From Chromera velia (taxonomy: Eukaryota > Sar > Chromeraceae): a stretch of DNA of 58,618 nt. The position numbers were made by a program, and so were the translations under genes. The notes below the pieces were generated by a model that saw only the letters and a list, made by a program, of their open reading frames with translations, had not been told where the DNA came from and did no database searches. The stretch's first letter is position 1. Each line of letters opens with the position of its first letter. The stretch covers positions 1-58,618 of the forward strand of contig JAHBMJ010000052.1 in assembly GCA_018398765.1 (NCBI GenBank), in the 5' to 3' direction. Positions 11,109 through 23,207 of this stretch are shown piece after piece.

Positions 11109-11413
11109 ATAAAAGGAGCCGGTTGGGGACATGGCTTCATGCATGTATGCATTCGTACAAAAATGCAATTTATTCAAGGCTCTGCATGCATATGAGGCAA
11201 ACTCATTATAGATTGAAAAAAAATTCAAGCGAATGTGTTAATAGTGTGTCCCCAACCGGCGATTCGCGCAACAAATATATATGCATGCATCGGTAATTAA
11301 TTCAGGAATCCGGCTGGGGACATTCAGGCATATGTATTGTGAATTCAGGAAAATTATGTGAAAGTGCATGCAATGGGATCATAATAACAACCGACTCCAT
11401 ACCGGCTCCTTTT
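11109..11413. mobile_element. Possible MITE-like element with short terminal inverted repeats
   Basis: AAAAGGAGCCGGT at about 11110-11122 is matched by its reverse complement ACCGGCTCCTTTT at about 11399-11411. Inside, GCCGGTTGGGGACA (11118) recurs inverted as TGTCCCCAACCGGC (11248) and again directly, with one change, near 11309. There is no coding content and no clear target-site duplication, so the assignment is tentative. Confidence 0.35.
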
Positions 11414-11446
11414 AACGGAAGCGTAATATATTCATACACGAGAGTA

Positions 11447-11463
11447 GGCGCGCACTGCGCGCC
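11447..11463. repeat. Perfect GC-rich palindrome (hairpin)
   Basis: GGCGCGCA-C-TGCGCGCC is a perfect 8-bp inverted repeat with one central base, lying within AT-rich DNA. The same palindrome with central A occurs at 54333-54349. Confidence 0.9.
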
Positions 11464-12988
11464 GATGTATCGTGGTGGGTTCTCTCATAGTGTCGAAAGG
11501 GGAACACAAACAAAAGTTCTTATCCTAAAATGATCGGGGGCAGGCATAGGGTGGGCCGTATAAACAGTACATGCTGTGATACTTTTTCACGTTCCTCTTT
11601 ATGCAACATAACTACACCCAGAGAGTCGGGAAACACACCAATCGTTCACTCGAACAACAATGGCCGTGTATGCAGTAAGCAGATCTGGGGGGGGGCACTT
11701 CAACTGGTTACACCATGGTTACTGACCCTACACCCCTCCCTTACAACGTATAACATGTTACCATCAGTCAAAAGTGGTGTCAATCGATTAGTTACGTTTG
11801 GTTACTCACAAAACTGGCTTTAAGATTGTTAAATAATTCAGGTTATAGTCAAAAATGATGAAAAATAATGTGTTACACTCACTTTGTCCCCAAATCCCCC
11901 GTAACCAGGTAATCCGTAACCTTTTTTGCCCCCCCTCAAAAATGAAGTAACCTCCCTCAAAAAGCATTCAAACGTGTTTTAAACATTATTTTGAATGCTT
12001 TTAGAAAGACATGCCCTCCATAGCGTACTTAGGCTACAGGCATTAATGGAAGCCTGGGGTGAATGTGTATGTAAAATGTGTAGATGACTCATGGTCGTAT
12101 GTCAGTGATGCATGCATATGAGACATGTGCGAAGGCATCTGCCCACACTGCATGCAGTGTCATAGTAAGCGATATATGATGTATGCATGGAAATATGCAT
12201 ACATGCGTATAAGTGATTTACCAATACAAAAGTAGACGATACCACTACGGTACGTCTGAACAAAAATATGGCGCAGGGGGAGTTGGTTAGCATGGGATGC
12301 TAACCTAATAAAAAATGTGATAGATATAGTACGCAGACATGTTATTGAGAAATCTTTTCTTTTTTTAAAAAAAAATAAAAGATTATAATAATAAAAAAAA
12401 AAAACAAAGTGCCCCCCTGATATATGATTTATTTCAATGACTGTAGTATACGTATATGAATTTAGTTTAATTCAAAAAATTATACTGTACAATATGTACT
12501 AAAATATTGTAGCTTATTTTTTTTAGCTAGCTAAAATATTATACAATCATGTAAAAGCTGACTTAAAATTTTATCATCCCGATTTATACGTAAATGTAGA
12601 ATTATGTGTTTAGAAAAAGATGTTTAGCCAAAATTTTATAAACTTTATTAGTTTACGAATTTAAAAAGACCATAATATTCTTTAAAAAACTAGTTTGAAA
12701 TCATATAAAAGGTGAAGCAGTGATTGCCACGTTCATGCCACTGTAATGCCACTTTGATAATAATATTAAGTGCTATCGGGAAAGGCTGTTTGACATTGTT
12801 TCAAAGGAGTAATTGTGCGACGCTTTCAATTTCCATTGGTTGGGTTTGGTACTTCAACAGTGCACAAACAGCAGGGAGACATGATTATGCTAGGCATTGC
12901 AACCGACTGCACCGGTGAATCTCCGTTCTGGTGCAAGCAGATGGTGTATGTTTTTGTCATATGCACAAAGACATTTTAAGATGTATAC

Positions 12989-13714
12989 TTGGTTGGCGGT
13001 GCTGACAGACATTCAGAATTTTGGGAAGACGTGCGGATTTCTCTGCTTGAGAACCGCATGTTGGAGAGGGCAATTGAGGAGAGACTCACTGCATTTGATG
13101 TGCTGCCTCGGCTGTTGGGTAGGCTTCTGGGGTCCGGGTTTGCATTGGGTGGGGCAGTAGAGCAGTCATCGGCAGCTGCAGCCGGGCAACAAGGGACAGG
13201 GGCAGGACGAGAACCAATCAGAGTAGTTGGATTAAATCGAATGCATGTATACCCGAACAGGACGGAATTGCCAAGTGATCAGCTCGGGTATACATATTTT
13301 CTCATGTCAGAGGTATGTCCCTCTGAGTACTACGTGGGAGAAACGGAATGCATTCACAGATAAAAGACTGAATACAACGTAGCCACAGGTCGTTTTGGGG
13401 GGACCGTAAGACAGAGGGGCACTGATCCATCCTTAAAGCCATGGACAGTCATGTTTTGGGTAAACGGGTTTCCGGGGTATGGAAAGTGTAGTTGGAACGC
13501 ACACTTGAGAAAAAAATTCCAGGATGAGTGGTTTGAGAAATATGACCGGCTGCCGCACACAGAACAGACTTTACAGGAGGCAGAGCGCATCGCTAAATCG
13601 CTTGCAAGGGAGATGGCAGTCGACGACGGGTGCATGTCGATTCGCATTCACCGTACCTGGTTTGTCCCTCATGCCTGGGAGGCAAAAGCCTGTGCAGAAG
13701 GAATTAACGTTTGA
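12989..13714 (+). pseudogene. GIY-YIG nuclease-like reading frame with an in-frame TAA
   Basis: The frame from about 12989 to the TGA at 13712-13714 is continuous apart from TAA at 13361-13363. Before it: GYTYFLMSEVCPSEYYVGET, the GIY-YIG core (here GYTY...YYVGET with the usual spacing). After it, in the same frame: EYN-ATGRFGGTVRQRG then KPWTVMFWVNGF, the conserved N, T and PW...V.GF positions of the domain. An upstream helical region (LLENRMLERAIEERL) may be part of a larger protein. GIY-YIG domains cut DNA; eukaryotic copies occur in Penelope retroelements, in other mobile genes and in repair factors. No reverse transcriptase or helicase is next to it. The stop may mark a relict copy, or may be read through. 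An isolated AT-rich setting suits a mobile-element remnant. Confidence 0.6.
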
Positions 13715-13766
13715 TCAAATCTTGACTCTATTCGTCGTTTGATCAAATCCTGACCCCATTCATCTG
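13706..13766. repeat. 29-bp direct repeat
   Basis: GTTTGATCAAATC(T/C)TGAC followed by (T/C)C(T/C)ATTC occurs twice in tandem at the 3' end of the GIY-YIG frame. The first copy overlaps its stop codon. Each copy contains the palindrome TTTGATCAAA. Function is unknown. Confidence 0.85.
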
Positions 13767-13999
13767 TGAGGTTTTCTCTGCAAAGGAGAACACATAGGAA
13801 AGACAGTGTGAGCACATGTGAGACCGTTTGTATGCATGTAGATGTGTGACGTAACGCTAGAGAGCCAACAAATTATTTATATATATCTATTTGTAATTCT
13901 GCTCCATTTATATGTAGGCGGTTCTAGCTGCAGGTACTCCAACATCACATTCTTTTTTTAGTCGACGTTGTATCACCGCCTCACTCACTTTTTTCCTCA

Positions 14000-14038
<39 letters not shown>

Positions 14039-14039
14039 A

Positions 14040-16500
14040 CACACTCCCTCCCTCTATCCGCTTATATACAGGCCCAATCCGCTTATATACAGGCCCAATC
14101 GCCTCCCATCCACACACTTGCTCCCCCTGTTTCTATCCGCTTATACACTCTATCCGCTTATATGCAGGCCCAATCGCCTCCCATTCACACACTTACTCCC
14201 CCTGCTTCTATTCGCTTATACAGAGGCCCAATCGCCTTCCATTCATAAATTCGCTCTCCCTGTTCCAGTCTCTATGCGCTTATACACAGGCCCAATCGCC
14301 TTCCATTCACATACTTGCTCTCCCTGTCTCTATCCGCTTAAGCACAGGCCCAATTTCCTTCCGTTCACACACTTGCTCTCCCTGTCTCTATCCGGTTATA
14401 CACAGGCCCAATCGCCTTCCGTTCACACAGTTGCTCCCCCTGTCTGTATCCACTTATACAGAGGCCCAATCATCTTCCATTCATATACTTGCTCTCCCTT
14501 TCTCTGTCTGCTTAAGCACAGGCTCAGTCGCCTTCCATCCACACAGTTGCTCTCCCTGTCTCTATCCGCTTATACACAGGCCCAGTCGCCTTCCGTTCAT
14601 ACACTTGCTCTCCCTGTCTCTATCTCTATGCGCTTATACACAGGCCCAATCGCCTTCCATTCACATACTTGCTCTCCCTGTCTCTATCCGCTTAAGCACA
14701 GGCCCAATTTCCTTCCGTTCACACACTTGCTCTCCCTGTCTCTATCCGGTTATACACAGGCCCAATCGCCTTCCGTTCACACAGTTGCTCCCCCTGTCTG
14801 TATCCACTTATACAGAGGCCCAATCATCTTCCATTCATATACTTGCTCTCCCTTTCTCTGTCTGCTTAAGCACAGGCTCAGTCGCCTTCCATCCACACAG
14901 TTGCTCTCCCTGTCTCTATCCGCTTATACACAGGCCCAGTCGCCTTCCGTTCATACACTTGCTCTCCCTGTCTCTATCTGGTTATACACAGGCCCAATCG
15001 CCTTCCGTTCACACAGTTGCTCCCCCTGTCTGTATCCACTTATACAGAGGCCCAATCATCTTCCATTCATATACTTGCTCTCCCTTTCTCTGTCTGCTTA
15101 AGCACAGGCTCAGTCGCCTTCCATCCACACAGTTGCTCTCCCTGTCTCTATCCGCTTATACACAGGCCCAGTCGCCTTCCGTTCATACACTTGCTCTCCC
15201 TGTCTCTATCCGGTTATACACAGGCCCAATCGCCTTCCGTTCACACAGTTGCTCCCCCTGTCTGTATCCACTTATACAGAGGCCCAATCATCTTCCATTC
15301 ATATACTTGCTCTCCCTTTCTCTGTCTGCTTAAGCACAGGCTCAGTCGCCTTCCATCCACACAGTTGCTCTCCCTGTCTCTATCCGCTTATACACAGGCC
15401 CAGTCGCCTTCCGTTCATACACTTGCTCTCCCTGTCTCTATCCGGTTATACACAGGCCCAATCGCCTTCCGTTCACACAGTTGCTCCCCCTGTCTATATC
15501 CACTTATACAGAGGCCCAATCATCTTCCATTCATATACTTGCTCTCCCTTTCTCTGTCTGCTTAAGCACAGGCTCAGTCGCCTTCCATCCACACAGTTGC
15601 TCTCCCTGTCTCTATCCGCTTATACACAGGCCCAGTCGCCTTCCGTTCATACACTTACTCTCCCTGTCTCTATCCGGTTATACACAGGCCCAATCGCCTT
15701 CCGTTCACACAGTTGCTCCCCCTGTCTGTATCCACTTATACAGAGGCCCAATCATCTTCCATTCATATACTTGCTCTCCCTTTCTCTGTCTGCTTAAGCA
15801 CAGGCTCAGTCGCCTTCCATCCACACAGTTGCTCTCCCTGTCTCTATCCGCTTATACACAGGCCCAGTCGCCTTCCGTTCATACACTTGCTCTCCCTGTC
15901 TCTATCTGGTTATACACAGGCCCAATCGCCTTCCGTTCACACAGTTGCTCCCCCTATCTGTATCCACTTATACAGAGGCCCAATCATCTTCCATTCATAT
16001 ACTTGCTCTCCCTTTCTCTGTCTGCTTAAGCACAGGCTCAGTCGCCTTCCATCCACACAGTTGCTCTCCCTGTCTCTATCCGCTTATACACAGGCCCAGT
16101 CGCCTTCCGTTCATACACTTGCTCTCCCTGTCTCTATCTGGTTATACACAGGCCCAATCGCCTTCCGTTCACACAGTTGCTCCCCCTGTCTGTATCCACT
16201 TATACAGAGGCCCAATCATCTTCCATTCATATACTTGCTCTCCCTTTCTCTGTCTGCTTAAGCACAGGCTCAGTCGCCTTCCATCCACACAGTTGCTCTC
16301 CCTGTCTCTATCCGCTTATACACAGGCCCAGTCGCCTTCCGTTCACACACTTGCTCTCCCTGTCTCTATCTGTTTATACACAGGCCCAATTATCTTTCGT
16401 TCACACACTTGCTTTCCCTGTCTCTATCCGCTTATACACAGGCCCAATCGCCTTCCGTTCATACACTTGCTCTCCCTGTCTCTATCCGGTTATACATATG
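14040..16500. repeat. 58-bp satellite array with a 232-bp (4-monomer) higher-order repeat
   Basis: The monomer is 58 bases, built around GCTTATACACAGGCCCAATC then GCCTTCCGTTCACACA and CTTGCTCTCCCTGTCTCTAT. Four diverged monomers form a 232-base unit: the variant with TTGCTCCCCCTGTC starts at 14785, 15017, 15249, 15481, 15713, 15945 and 16177, a spacing of exactly 232. An earlier copy at 14431 is 354 bases upstream, marking a rearranged edge. A (CA)n run at 14000-14040 precedes the array. Long overlapping frames over it are repeat translations. Confidence 0.97.
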
Positions 16501-16584
16501 CAGGCTGGTGACTCTTCGTTCTCTCTTTTCTCCCATATGTTTTCCTCTAATCGTGTTTCTTCTCCTTCCTCCCTCGTATTGCAG

Positions 16585-18858
16585 TTCATGATTCTCTACA
16601 AACACTGCAAAACTATTGGGGTCGATCTTTCCCGGGTGGCCGTGAAGAACCCTTCGCTGCTCAAGAGCCAGATGGAGGGGGAAATCAGAACTCTTTTTTC
16701 TCAGGTTGGTTACTTCATTTGCATTCTCTCTCATACTCGGGTGCTCTCTTCTCTTTCTCCATCCCGTTTTGCCTCATTGTCCGTGCGGATGTGTATGCTT
16801 GTCGGTGCCCTCTCTTCAATTTTTTGAAACCCACACCCGTTTCTTCTCCGTCGCGTCTCCTATTCCTGGAGGCATCTCACCTTACCGCCTTGCCCGATCT
16901 CCCTCCGCCTCTTTTCGTTTCTCCCCCCACCGGATCCTCCCGCTCTTCTTTCCTTTTCTTTTCTTTTCTTTTCTTTTTCCTTTGAGTGCAGCGACGCGAC
17001 CTCACGACACCCCCCGCACGTGAAGCAAGAGGGCAGAGCGCAGGTATCAGGAGGTCCCCTGCAAGTCGGGGAGAGGCCCACCAGGCAGAATTGAGGGAGA
17101 AGCGGGAAACTCTCACACGCGCAGGAAGGGAGAGAGCTAACGAAGAAGTGTGGCAGTTCAGGGAGGAAGGAGGAGGAGATTCGCAAGAGGCAGAAGAGAA
17201 CGAGAACGAGGGCGCCTAGATCGTCTCCATCGAATCCTTCCCTCTCCCTCTGGATGATGCTGAGAGGGAGGAGCTCTCGTTTCTCCGCAACTCTCTCCCG
17301 TCTCTTCAAGGGCAGGTCGCAGCGCAGCAGGTCCGACAGAACGATCTTCAGACCCAGCTCCTTCAGGAGAAGAAGGAAAAGGCAGAGCTGGACAAGGAAC
17401 GAACAGATGCACTGAGAAAGATCAACTCCCTGGAGAAAGTAAATGAAGCAGAAAGCAACAAGCGTAACACTCTGGAGGCACAGCTTGTAGCGGCCCGAAA
17501 GGTCAGCAGTAGCTGGTTGTAAGGGAATGTGTGTGAGTGAATTGGACTCTTGACCGCAACCCGTTTTTGTTGTCCACACCTCCCCCGCTCCCTCCCCCCC
17601 TCCCTGCGTCCGACAATCGTTTTCATTCCACCCCTGCCGGTTTGTTGCTGACTGAGTTTGTCATTCCTTCCTTCCAGTCGTTTTTCTGCTTGTTCGCCTG
17701 CTTCTGTTGCCGCTTCTTCTTGCATGATCTTTTTGCTTTCTTATTTTTTTGCCCTGTAACTTTTGCAGAGGGAGGATCAGGACAAGCAGGAGAAAAAAAA
17801 ACTGCAAGAACAACTGAATGCGAAGACCCAGGCGCTAGCAATAAAGACCAAAAGCCTCGAGGATGTGAGGTCCGTTTGGCTGCAACTGAGACAGTCAGGA
17901 GTCTTGTTCTCTTGCTTTTTCCCCTTGCGTCTTACCAAACGTTTCTCCTTCTCTCTCTGACATACATTCAGCTCGTTACCGATGCTCTCCCCTCCCTTTC
18001 CTTCCGACTTTGAGGTTTCAATGTGCGTTTCTGCTAGTTTTTGAATTTTCTCTCCCCCGTTCTTTTTTCTGTGTGTGTCCATGCAGGAAGTTGAACGCTC
18101 AGTTGAGGCAGAAGCCGCAAGCTCAGCCAAAGACCCCGGCCCCCGTGGAGAGAGACCCCCTCCGTCCTCTTCAGGGAAGGTCGAGCGTTGCCCTTTCCTT
18201 CTCAAGAACCAACTCCCAGAATATGCACTCGCAACAGGGAAAGGGACCCGTGAAGGCCCCGCCACAGAAGAAAGCACACAACGCCCTCGCGTCGGTGCCC
18301 CCCCCAAACAACACGAAGAAGCAGCAGGTCGAGAGCGCGACAGCTACAAAGAACAACACAGCAGATCCCCCCAAGGCCACAGCCACTACGGACTTCCTCA
18401 TACCCCCCACGCCTGCTGTGGTCGAGCGACAGGAGACCCAACAGACGGCAGCGTTCGGGCATGCAGAGAACGCCGCGTACATGACCCCCCAAATCTCCAA
18501 GCGAGTGCCTGAGCCTACCTCCTACATCGCGCCTCTTCCTCCGCCCTTCTTCGTGCAGCAGCAGCAGCAGCATCAGGCGCCTCTCTCAGTTGGGAGACAG
18601 ACTGCAACACCGGCTGCAACGACAGTGACTGGAGGAATGCCACGACAGTGGACGCCTGACCCCGCTTCCCAAACTGTGTAGACCACCGCCAGACCTCACC
18701 CCTCTGCAACGCCCGTACGGGTCCACCAGACGACCCCAACCTCCAACCCCCCCTATCCTCCACTGAACATGCCCGCCAGATTCCCCCCCGGGGTACAGGC
18801 ACAGCCACCCCCTGCACAGTGGATGCCGCCCCACGGCCAGCTCCTCCGCCCCCACTGA
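16585..18858 (+). CDS. Coiled-coil, Gln/Pro-rich protein with in-frame TAG codons
   Basis: Exons 16585-16704, 16992-17501, 17769-17869 and 18087 onward join in compatible phases (donors GTTGGT, GTCAGC, GTCCGT; acceptors GCAG). Exon 1 gives FMILYKHCKTIGVDLSRV. Exon 2 is basic, then an acidic Glu/Asn stretch, then a strong coiled coil (LQTQLLQEKKEKAELDKER). Exon 3 continues it (EKKKLQEQLNAKTQALAIK). Exon 4 becomes Pro/Thr/Gln-rich. Two TAG codons lie in the frame: 17217-17219 in the middle of exon 2, with matching phase on both sides, and 18679-18681. After the second, another 58 Pro/Gln-rich codons follow to TGA at 18856-18858, so the real end may be either. Upstream exons are not identified, because the satellite array lies directly 5'. 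No domain family is recognised. Start and completeness are uncertain. Confidence 0.5.
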
Positions 18859-19050
18859 CTCATGACCCCCACACATTACTACGCTCTCCGCCCGGGCGTG
18901 CCCCCTGTGAGGCAATGAGGCTTAGTCCTAGCGCCTCAAACAGACAGGAGAGGGGAAGCATGTCGACAGGAGGGAAAGGGGACGGAGGCAAAGATCGAAA
19001 TGGAGGACCGAAAAATGTATGGGAGAGCTGGGGGGGGGTTGGAGGGCACT

Positions 19051-19500
19051 GTATCCCTACCTGCAGTCTGCCTTCATTCGTTCTTTGTGTGTTTGTTTCT
19101 CTTTTTTGGCGTGACGTGTCCATTTGTTTTGTCTGTCTGTTTACCGGCTTATCTTTATTGCTTTTTGGCTCTTTTGTCTGTCATCTGTCTTGGCTCACGT
19201 GTAGAGACTTGCGTTGCACCCACGAGCTGCATGCTGACCTAGAGAGAAAGGGCGGCCTCTTCCTTTAGTAGACCTTCAAACCACCAAATGCTTTCAGGCG
19301 AAGGGAGGGGTGCAGAAGCGAGTGGATCATGCTATCTGGAAAGGAAAGAGAACGTATAGTCTCTACATGGGTGCTTCTACCTGTCTTCTCTGTCTGTCGT
19401 TTTCGGTCTTTTTCTGACATCCGTTCTTTTCTCTGCCGGCTTCCCTTTAGAACCCTTTGTGTCCGTTATTTGTTTTGGGATTGTCTGTATTACGCTTGAG
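19051..19500. repeat. 450-bp direct repeat, copy 1
   Basis: It runs from GTATCCCTACCTGCAGTCTG to TACGCTTGAG and is repeated at 20051-20499 with only scattered substitutions and a 1-bp indel. The two copies start exactly 1000 bases apart, and both end abruptly. Confidence 0.95.
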
Positions 19501-20050
19501 TCCTGTTGACACATCGGGACAAGAGAAAGAAAAGAGTTGAGACTTTTGTTTTGTCTATGTGATCTTCTTTCTTTTCTTTCGTGCCAAGTCTCTACGATAC
19601 GGGAGTATTTGTTATGTCATTGATTGAAGAAGACCGTACGAAAAAGAAGTAACTCCCTTAGGCAGTCTCTCTCCTCCGTCTCTCTTCATTACCTTCTTTG
19701 AAGACCCCCCCTTGGGATCTATCTCTTTGGTGTCACACGAAGAATTTCCCTTTTCTACGGTACTCCCAACATCAATTAGACTGACACAGAAACACAGGGA
19801 AGAACAAAATGCCCATTCAGTCTTGCAAATGAGCTTTTCTTATGTCGAATTGTCTGTCTCCTTCCTCTTCCTTTCTCGGGGTCCTTTTCTTCTTTGTTTG
19901 TTTGGGGTCGCACAAAAAAATGATTTTCTTTTTTATTATCCCAATGGCATGCTTGAGGTGCCGAGCGGGTGCATCCACAAAGTGGGATGAATTCGATAGA
20001 GAATGGAAAGACGAGGTAAAGAAAGAAAGTGGTAGGTTGAGGCTTCTTCG

Positions 20051-20499
20051 GTATCCCTACCTGCAGTCTGCCTTCATTCGTTCTTTGTGTGTTTGTTTCT
20101 CTTTTTTGGCGTGACGTGTCCATTTGTTTTGTCTGTCTGTTTACCGGCTTATCTCTATTGCTTTTTGGCTCTTTTGTCTGTCATCTGTCTTGGCTCACGT
20201 GTAGAGACTTGCGTGCACCCACGAGCTGCATGCTGACCTGGAGAGAAAGGGCGGCCTCTTCCTTTAGTAGACCTTTAAATCACCAAATGCTTTCAGGCGA
20301 AGGGAGGGGTGCAGAAGCGAGTGGATCATGCTATCTGGAAAGGAAAGAGAACGTGTAGTCTCTACATGGGTGCTTCTACCTGTCTTCTCTGTCTGTCGTT
20401 TTTGGTCTTTTTCTGACATCCGTTCTTTTCTCTGCCGGCTTCTTTTTGGAACCCTTTGTGTCCGTTAGTTGTTTTGGGATTGTCTGTATTGCGCTTGAG
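20051..20499. repeat. 450-bp direct repeat, copy 2
   Basis: Copy 2 of 19051-19500, in the same orientation. The 550 bases between the copies are unrelated to the repeat. No terminal inverted repeats or coding capacity are visible, so it looks like a recent segmental duplication or a non-autonomous element. Confidence 0.95.
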
Positions 20500-21100
20500 G
20501 GCATCGCTCTACTTCTGAATGCATCTGCCGGGGCCTTTGCTCTCAGACAGAGGCTCTCTCTCCACACTCCCCTAGATCCCCGGTTGTTCCTTCTCTGTCT
20601 GTCTGTACGGTGGTGTCCTGCCCTCCTCCCGTCTTCCCCCCCGGCCCTCCAGGGTAGGGTCATCTTCTCTTCCCCTTCCTTCGGGAATCCTCTCTCGGTT
20701 GTATACGTGCTCGGCCAGGTCTGCATGCTCCCCCTGATCGAGTGATGATCGAGTGTCTGTGTCGATGATTATCCGCCCTCATGCAGGCTGTCCGTAACCC
20801 CCCTCCCGTTGATGATTCTCCTGTCGCCACCCTGCTCGATCGATCAATGACCCTCCCGACGACGTTAAGATCGATGGTTTCAATCGATCGAGCCTTCGAC
20901 TCATCCTTCAATTGAACTAGCTGCAGGAGAAGAGAGCCAGAGTATTTGAAGAGAGTCTGCATGAGGGCTAGCTTCGAAAAGAGAGTCGGGGGGGTTACTA
21001 GGGGGGTACCTTTGACAATCAATCGATCGATCGACACAGAAAGGGGCTGCACTGCATGCATACATGCATATGGACCTAATTTCAAGTGCAAATCCGGTAC

Positions 21101-21660
21101 CAAAAAAATGTGTATCGTTTATTTTATAAAAAATAATCATTCAATTTCATTGTTATCATCTAAATCGTATTACGCCATCGCCATCGGCTTATGAAAATAA
21201 AAAAGTGAGCACCTAACGTTCGGCGGCAAATGGGTAACAGCGCCGCCTAGAACGCCGCAATACTAGTTGGAATAAGACTGAAAAAATTTAGAAAAAAATG
21301 GCATCCAGAAAGTGCCGGTGCTGGTTAATTCAAAAAAGAAGTTTGCATCTTGAATTAGGAATGGATTATATAGGCTATTGTTATGCAGCACGGCCAATAA
21401 GATTTTAGCTTAAATTTTTTATATTTTTTTTCGTATGGGCTATTAGCGTATGGGGAGCCTAGATCGGCATCGACTTATAAAAACAAATAAATATAGAAAT
21501 AAATGGACACTGGAACTTTAAGTTGTGTAAGCTAAGATATAACACGTATTCTAAGACTGGTTATAATTTTTCTAATCTCTCGTCCCCAGCTTTGCTACCA
21601 ATTTGAATTATGAAACACTTAAATTGTGACTCAATGCACAGTTAGAGAAAAAATGGGGTC
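21101..21660. other. AT-rich spacer
   Basis: There is no gene or repeat of note. It is A/T-rich with short homopolymers, like the other spacers of the window. Confidence 0.7.
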
Positions 21661-21696
21661 ACACTCATGCAGAGTCACGCTGATTGATGAGAATCA

Positions 21697-22122
21697 TCAG
21701 ATCCTTCGCCTCTCCACTGGTTTTGGTCTTTTTAAAGGAACCCCAAGGTACCTCTCCAAAATTTTTCGTTCTTGATCCAGAAGCCTGAGCTCTCCCCCCT
21801 CCACCATGTTGATGTACTTCCCCCGCCCCCCAAACTGTGCCCGGTGGATAACCGCAGACATTGTAGTTGGGTAGAACCGCCGAGACATCCGTGCAAATTC
21901 CAGCGCCTTGCCGGGCGACTCCATCTTCCACGCCTTGAAGCCCTTATTCGTCCTCACCTGCATCAAGAGCCAGGAGATTCTGTTTCGCTGCACGTCTTCT
22001 TCACAGAGAAATCTCTGACGTGAGTTTAACGCAGACAGGCGTCCGCTCTCTCTCTCTCTCCCTCTCTCTCTCTCTCTATCTATCTCTCTATCTCTCTTTC
22101 TCTCTCTCTCTCCCCCTCCCGC

Positions 22123-22155
<33 letters not shown>

Positions 22156-22587
22156 TCTCTCTCACACACACACACACACGAGACAGATAAACTGAGATGC
22201 AGGGACCATGAGACTCCTTCCTCTTCTTCTTTTCTTTCTTTGCCGTTCCCACCACATGGTGAAAAAGATGGACAGATGCAAAGACGCATAGAGAGTTTCA
22301 CTTGAAGGCGTACACGCACTCACTTCGTCGTCTTCATTTCATGCCTTCACGGTCTTTCATTTCCATGATCTCTCTGCTTGTGATTGATAAACAAACACCA
22401 GCTAGCAGACAGAATGGCGAGTAGGAAGCGAGGCACGCACTCACACTCACAGAGAGAGGCGGGCAGCAAAAGGCACAGACACACACACACACACACACAC
22501 ACAGAGGGGGGGGGGGGAGAGGGAGGGAGGGAGGGAGGGAGGGAGGCAGAGACAGAGAGGAGAGAGAGAGAGAGAGAGAGAGACAGA

Positions 22588-22668
<81 letters not shown>

Positions 22669-22980
22669 TGCACATACGCATCCACATACACGAACACCCA
22701 GAGAGGGCAAGCGGGAGAGAAATAGAAGGAAGGAAACACTGACAGAGAGGCTTTTCTTCCTTTCTCTTCACACCCACAGAAGGGCAGACAGACTGACACA
22801 CAGAAAAACAGACAACCGGTAGGTTTCCTGCTTGCAAGGAAGGCTGGAAGGGAGAAAGAAAGAAAAACAGAAAAGAAAGAAAGAAAGAAAGAAAGAAAGA
22901 AACACACACACAAACAAACAAACAAAGCAGGAGACAAAGGAAGGAAGGAAGGAATGAAGGAAGAAAAGAAAAAAAAAAAA

Positions 22981-23024
<44 letters not shown>

Positions 23025-23159
23025 AACAACCAAACAAACAAACAAACAAAGAAACAAACAAACAAACAAACAAACAAAGCAAGAGACAAAGGAAGGAAGA
23101 AAGAAAAGAAAGAAAAGAAAGAAAAGAAAGAAAAGAAAGAAAAGAAAGAAAAGAAAGAA

Positions 23160-23207
<48 letters not shown>

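Larger units (their letters stand above)
10945..12988. other. AT-rich intergenic spacer
   Basis: No gene is supported. The stretch has long A/T runs (12355-12720), TGCATGCA motifs, GTAACC/GGTTAC motifs at 11700-11930, a short inverted-repeat element at 11109-11413 and a GC-rich palindrome at 11447-11463. It contrasts sharply in composition with the flanking genes. Confidence 0.8.
18859..21100. other. Mostly non-coding, with a duplicated 450-bp segment
   Basis: No firm gene is visible. It contains the direct repeat 19051-19500 / 20051-20499. A possible small terminal exon lies at 20787-20915 on + (acceptor ATGCAG, 42 codons, TGA), but nothing ties it to a gene. GATCGATC-rich sequence follows at 20830-21030. 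Confidence 0.5.

Noticed and set aside
14040-16500. CRISPR array
   Set aside because: Repeats are contiguous with no unique spacers, there are no cas genes, and the DNA is eukaryotic. It is a satellite.
13968-16511. A family of 182-377 residue proteins over the satellite
   Set aside because: Identical frames recur every 232 bases because the monomer lacks stops in the + frames. This is translation of a satellite.
16860-17579. 239-residue frame on the - strand
   Set aside because: It lies opposite the coiled-coil exon of the + strand gene, which has matching splice phases. Its own composition (runs of hydrophobic and Ser residues) is that of an antisense of a charged coil.
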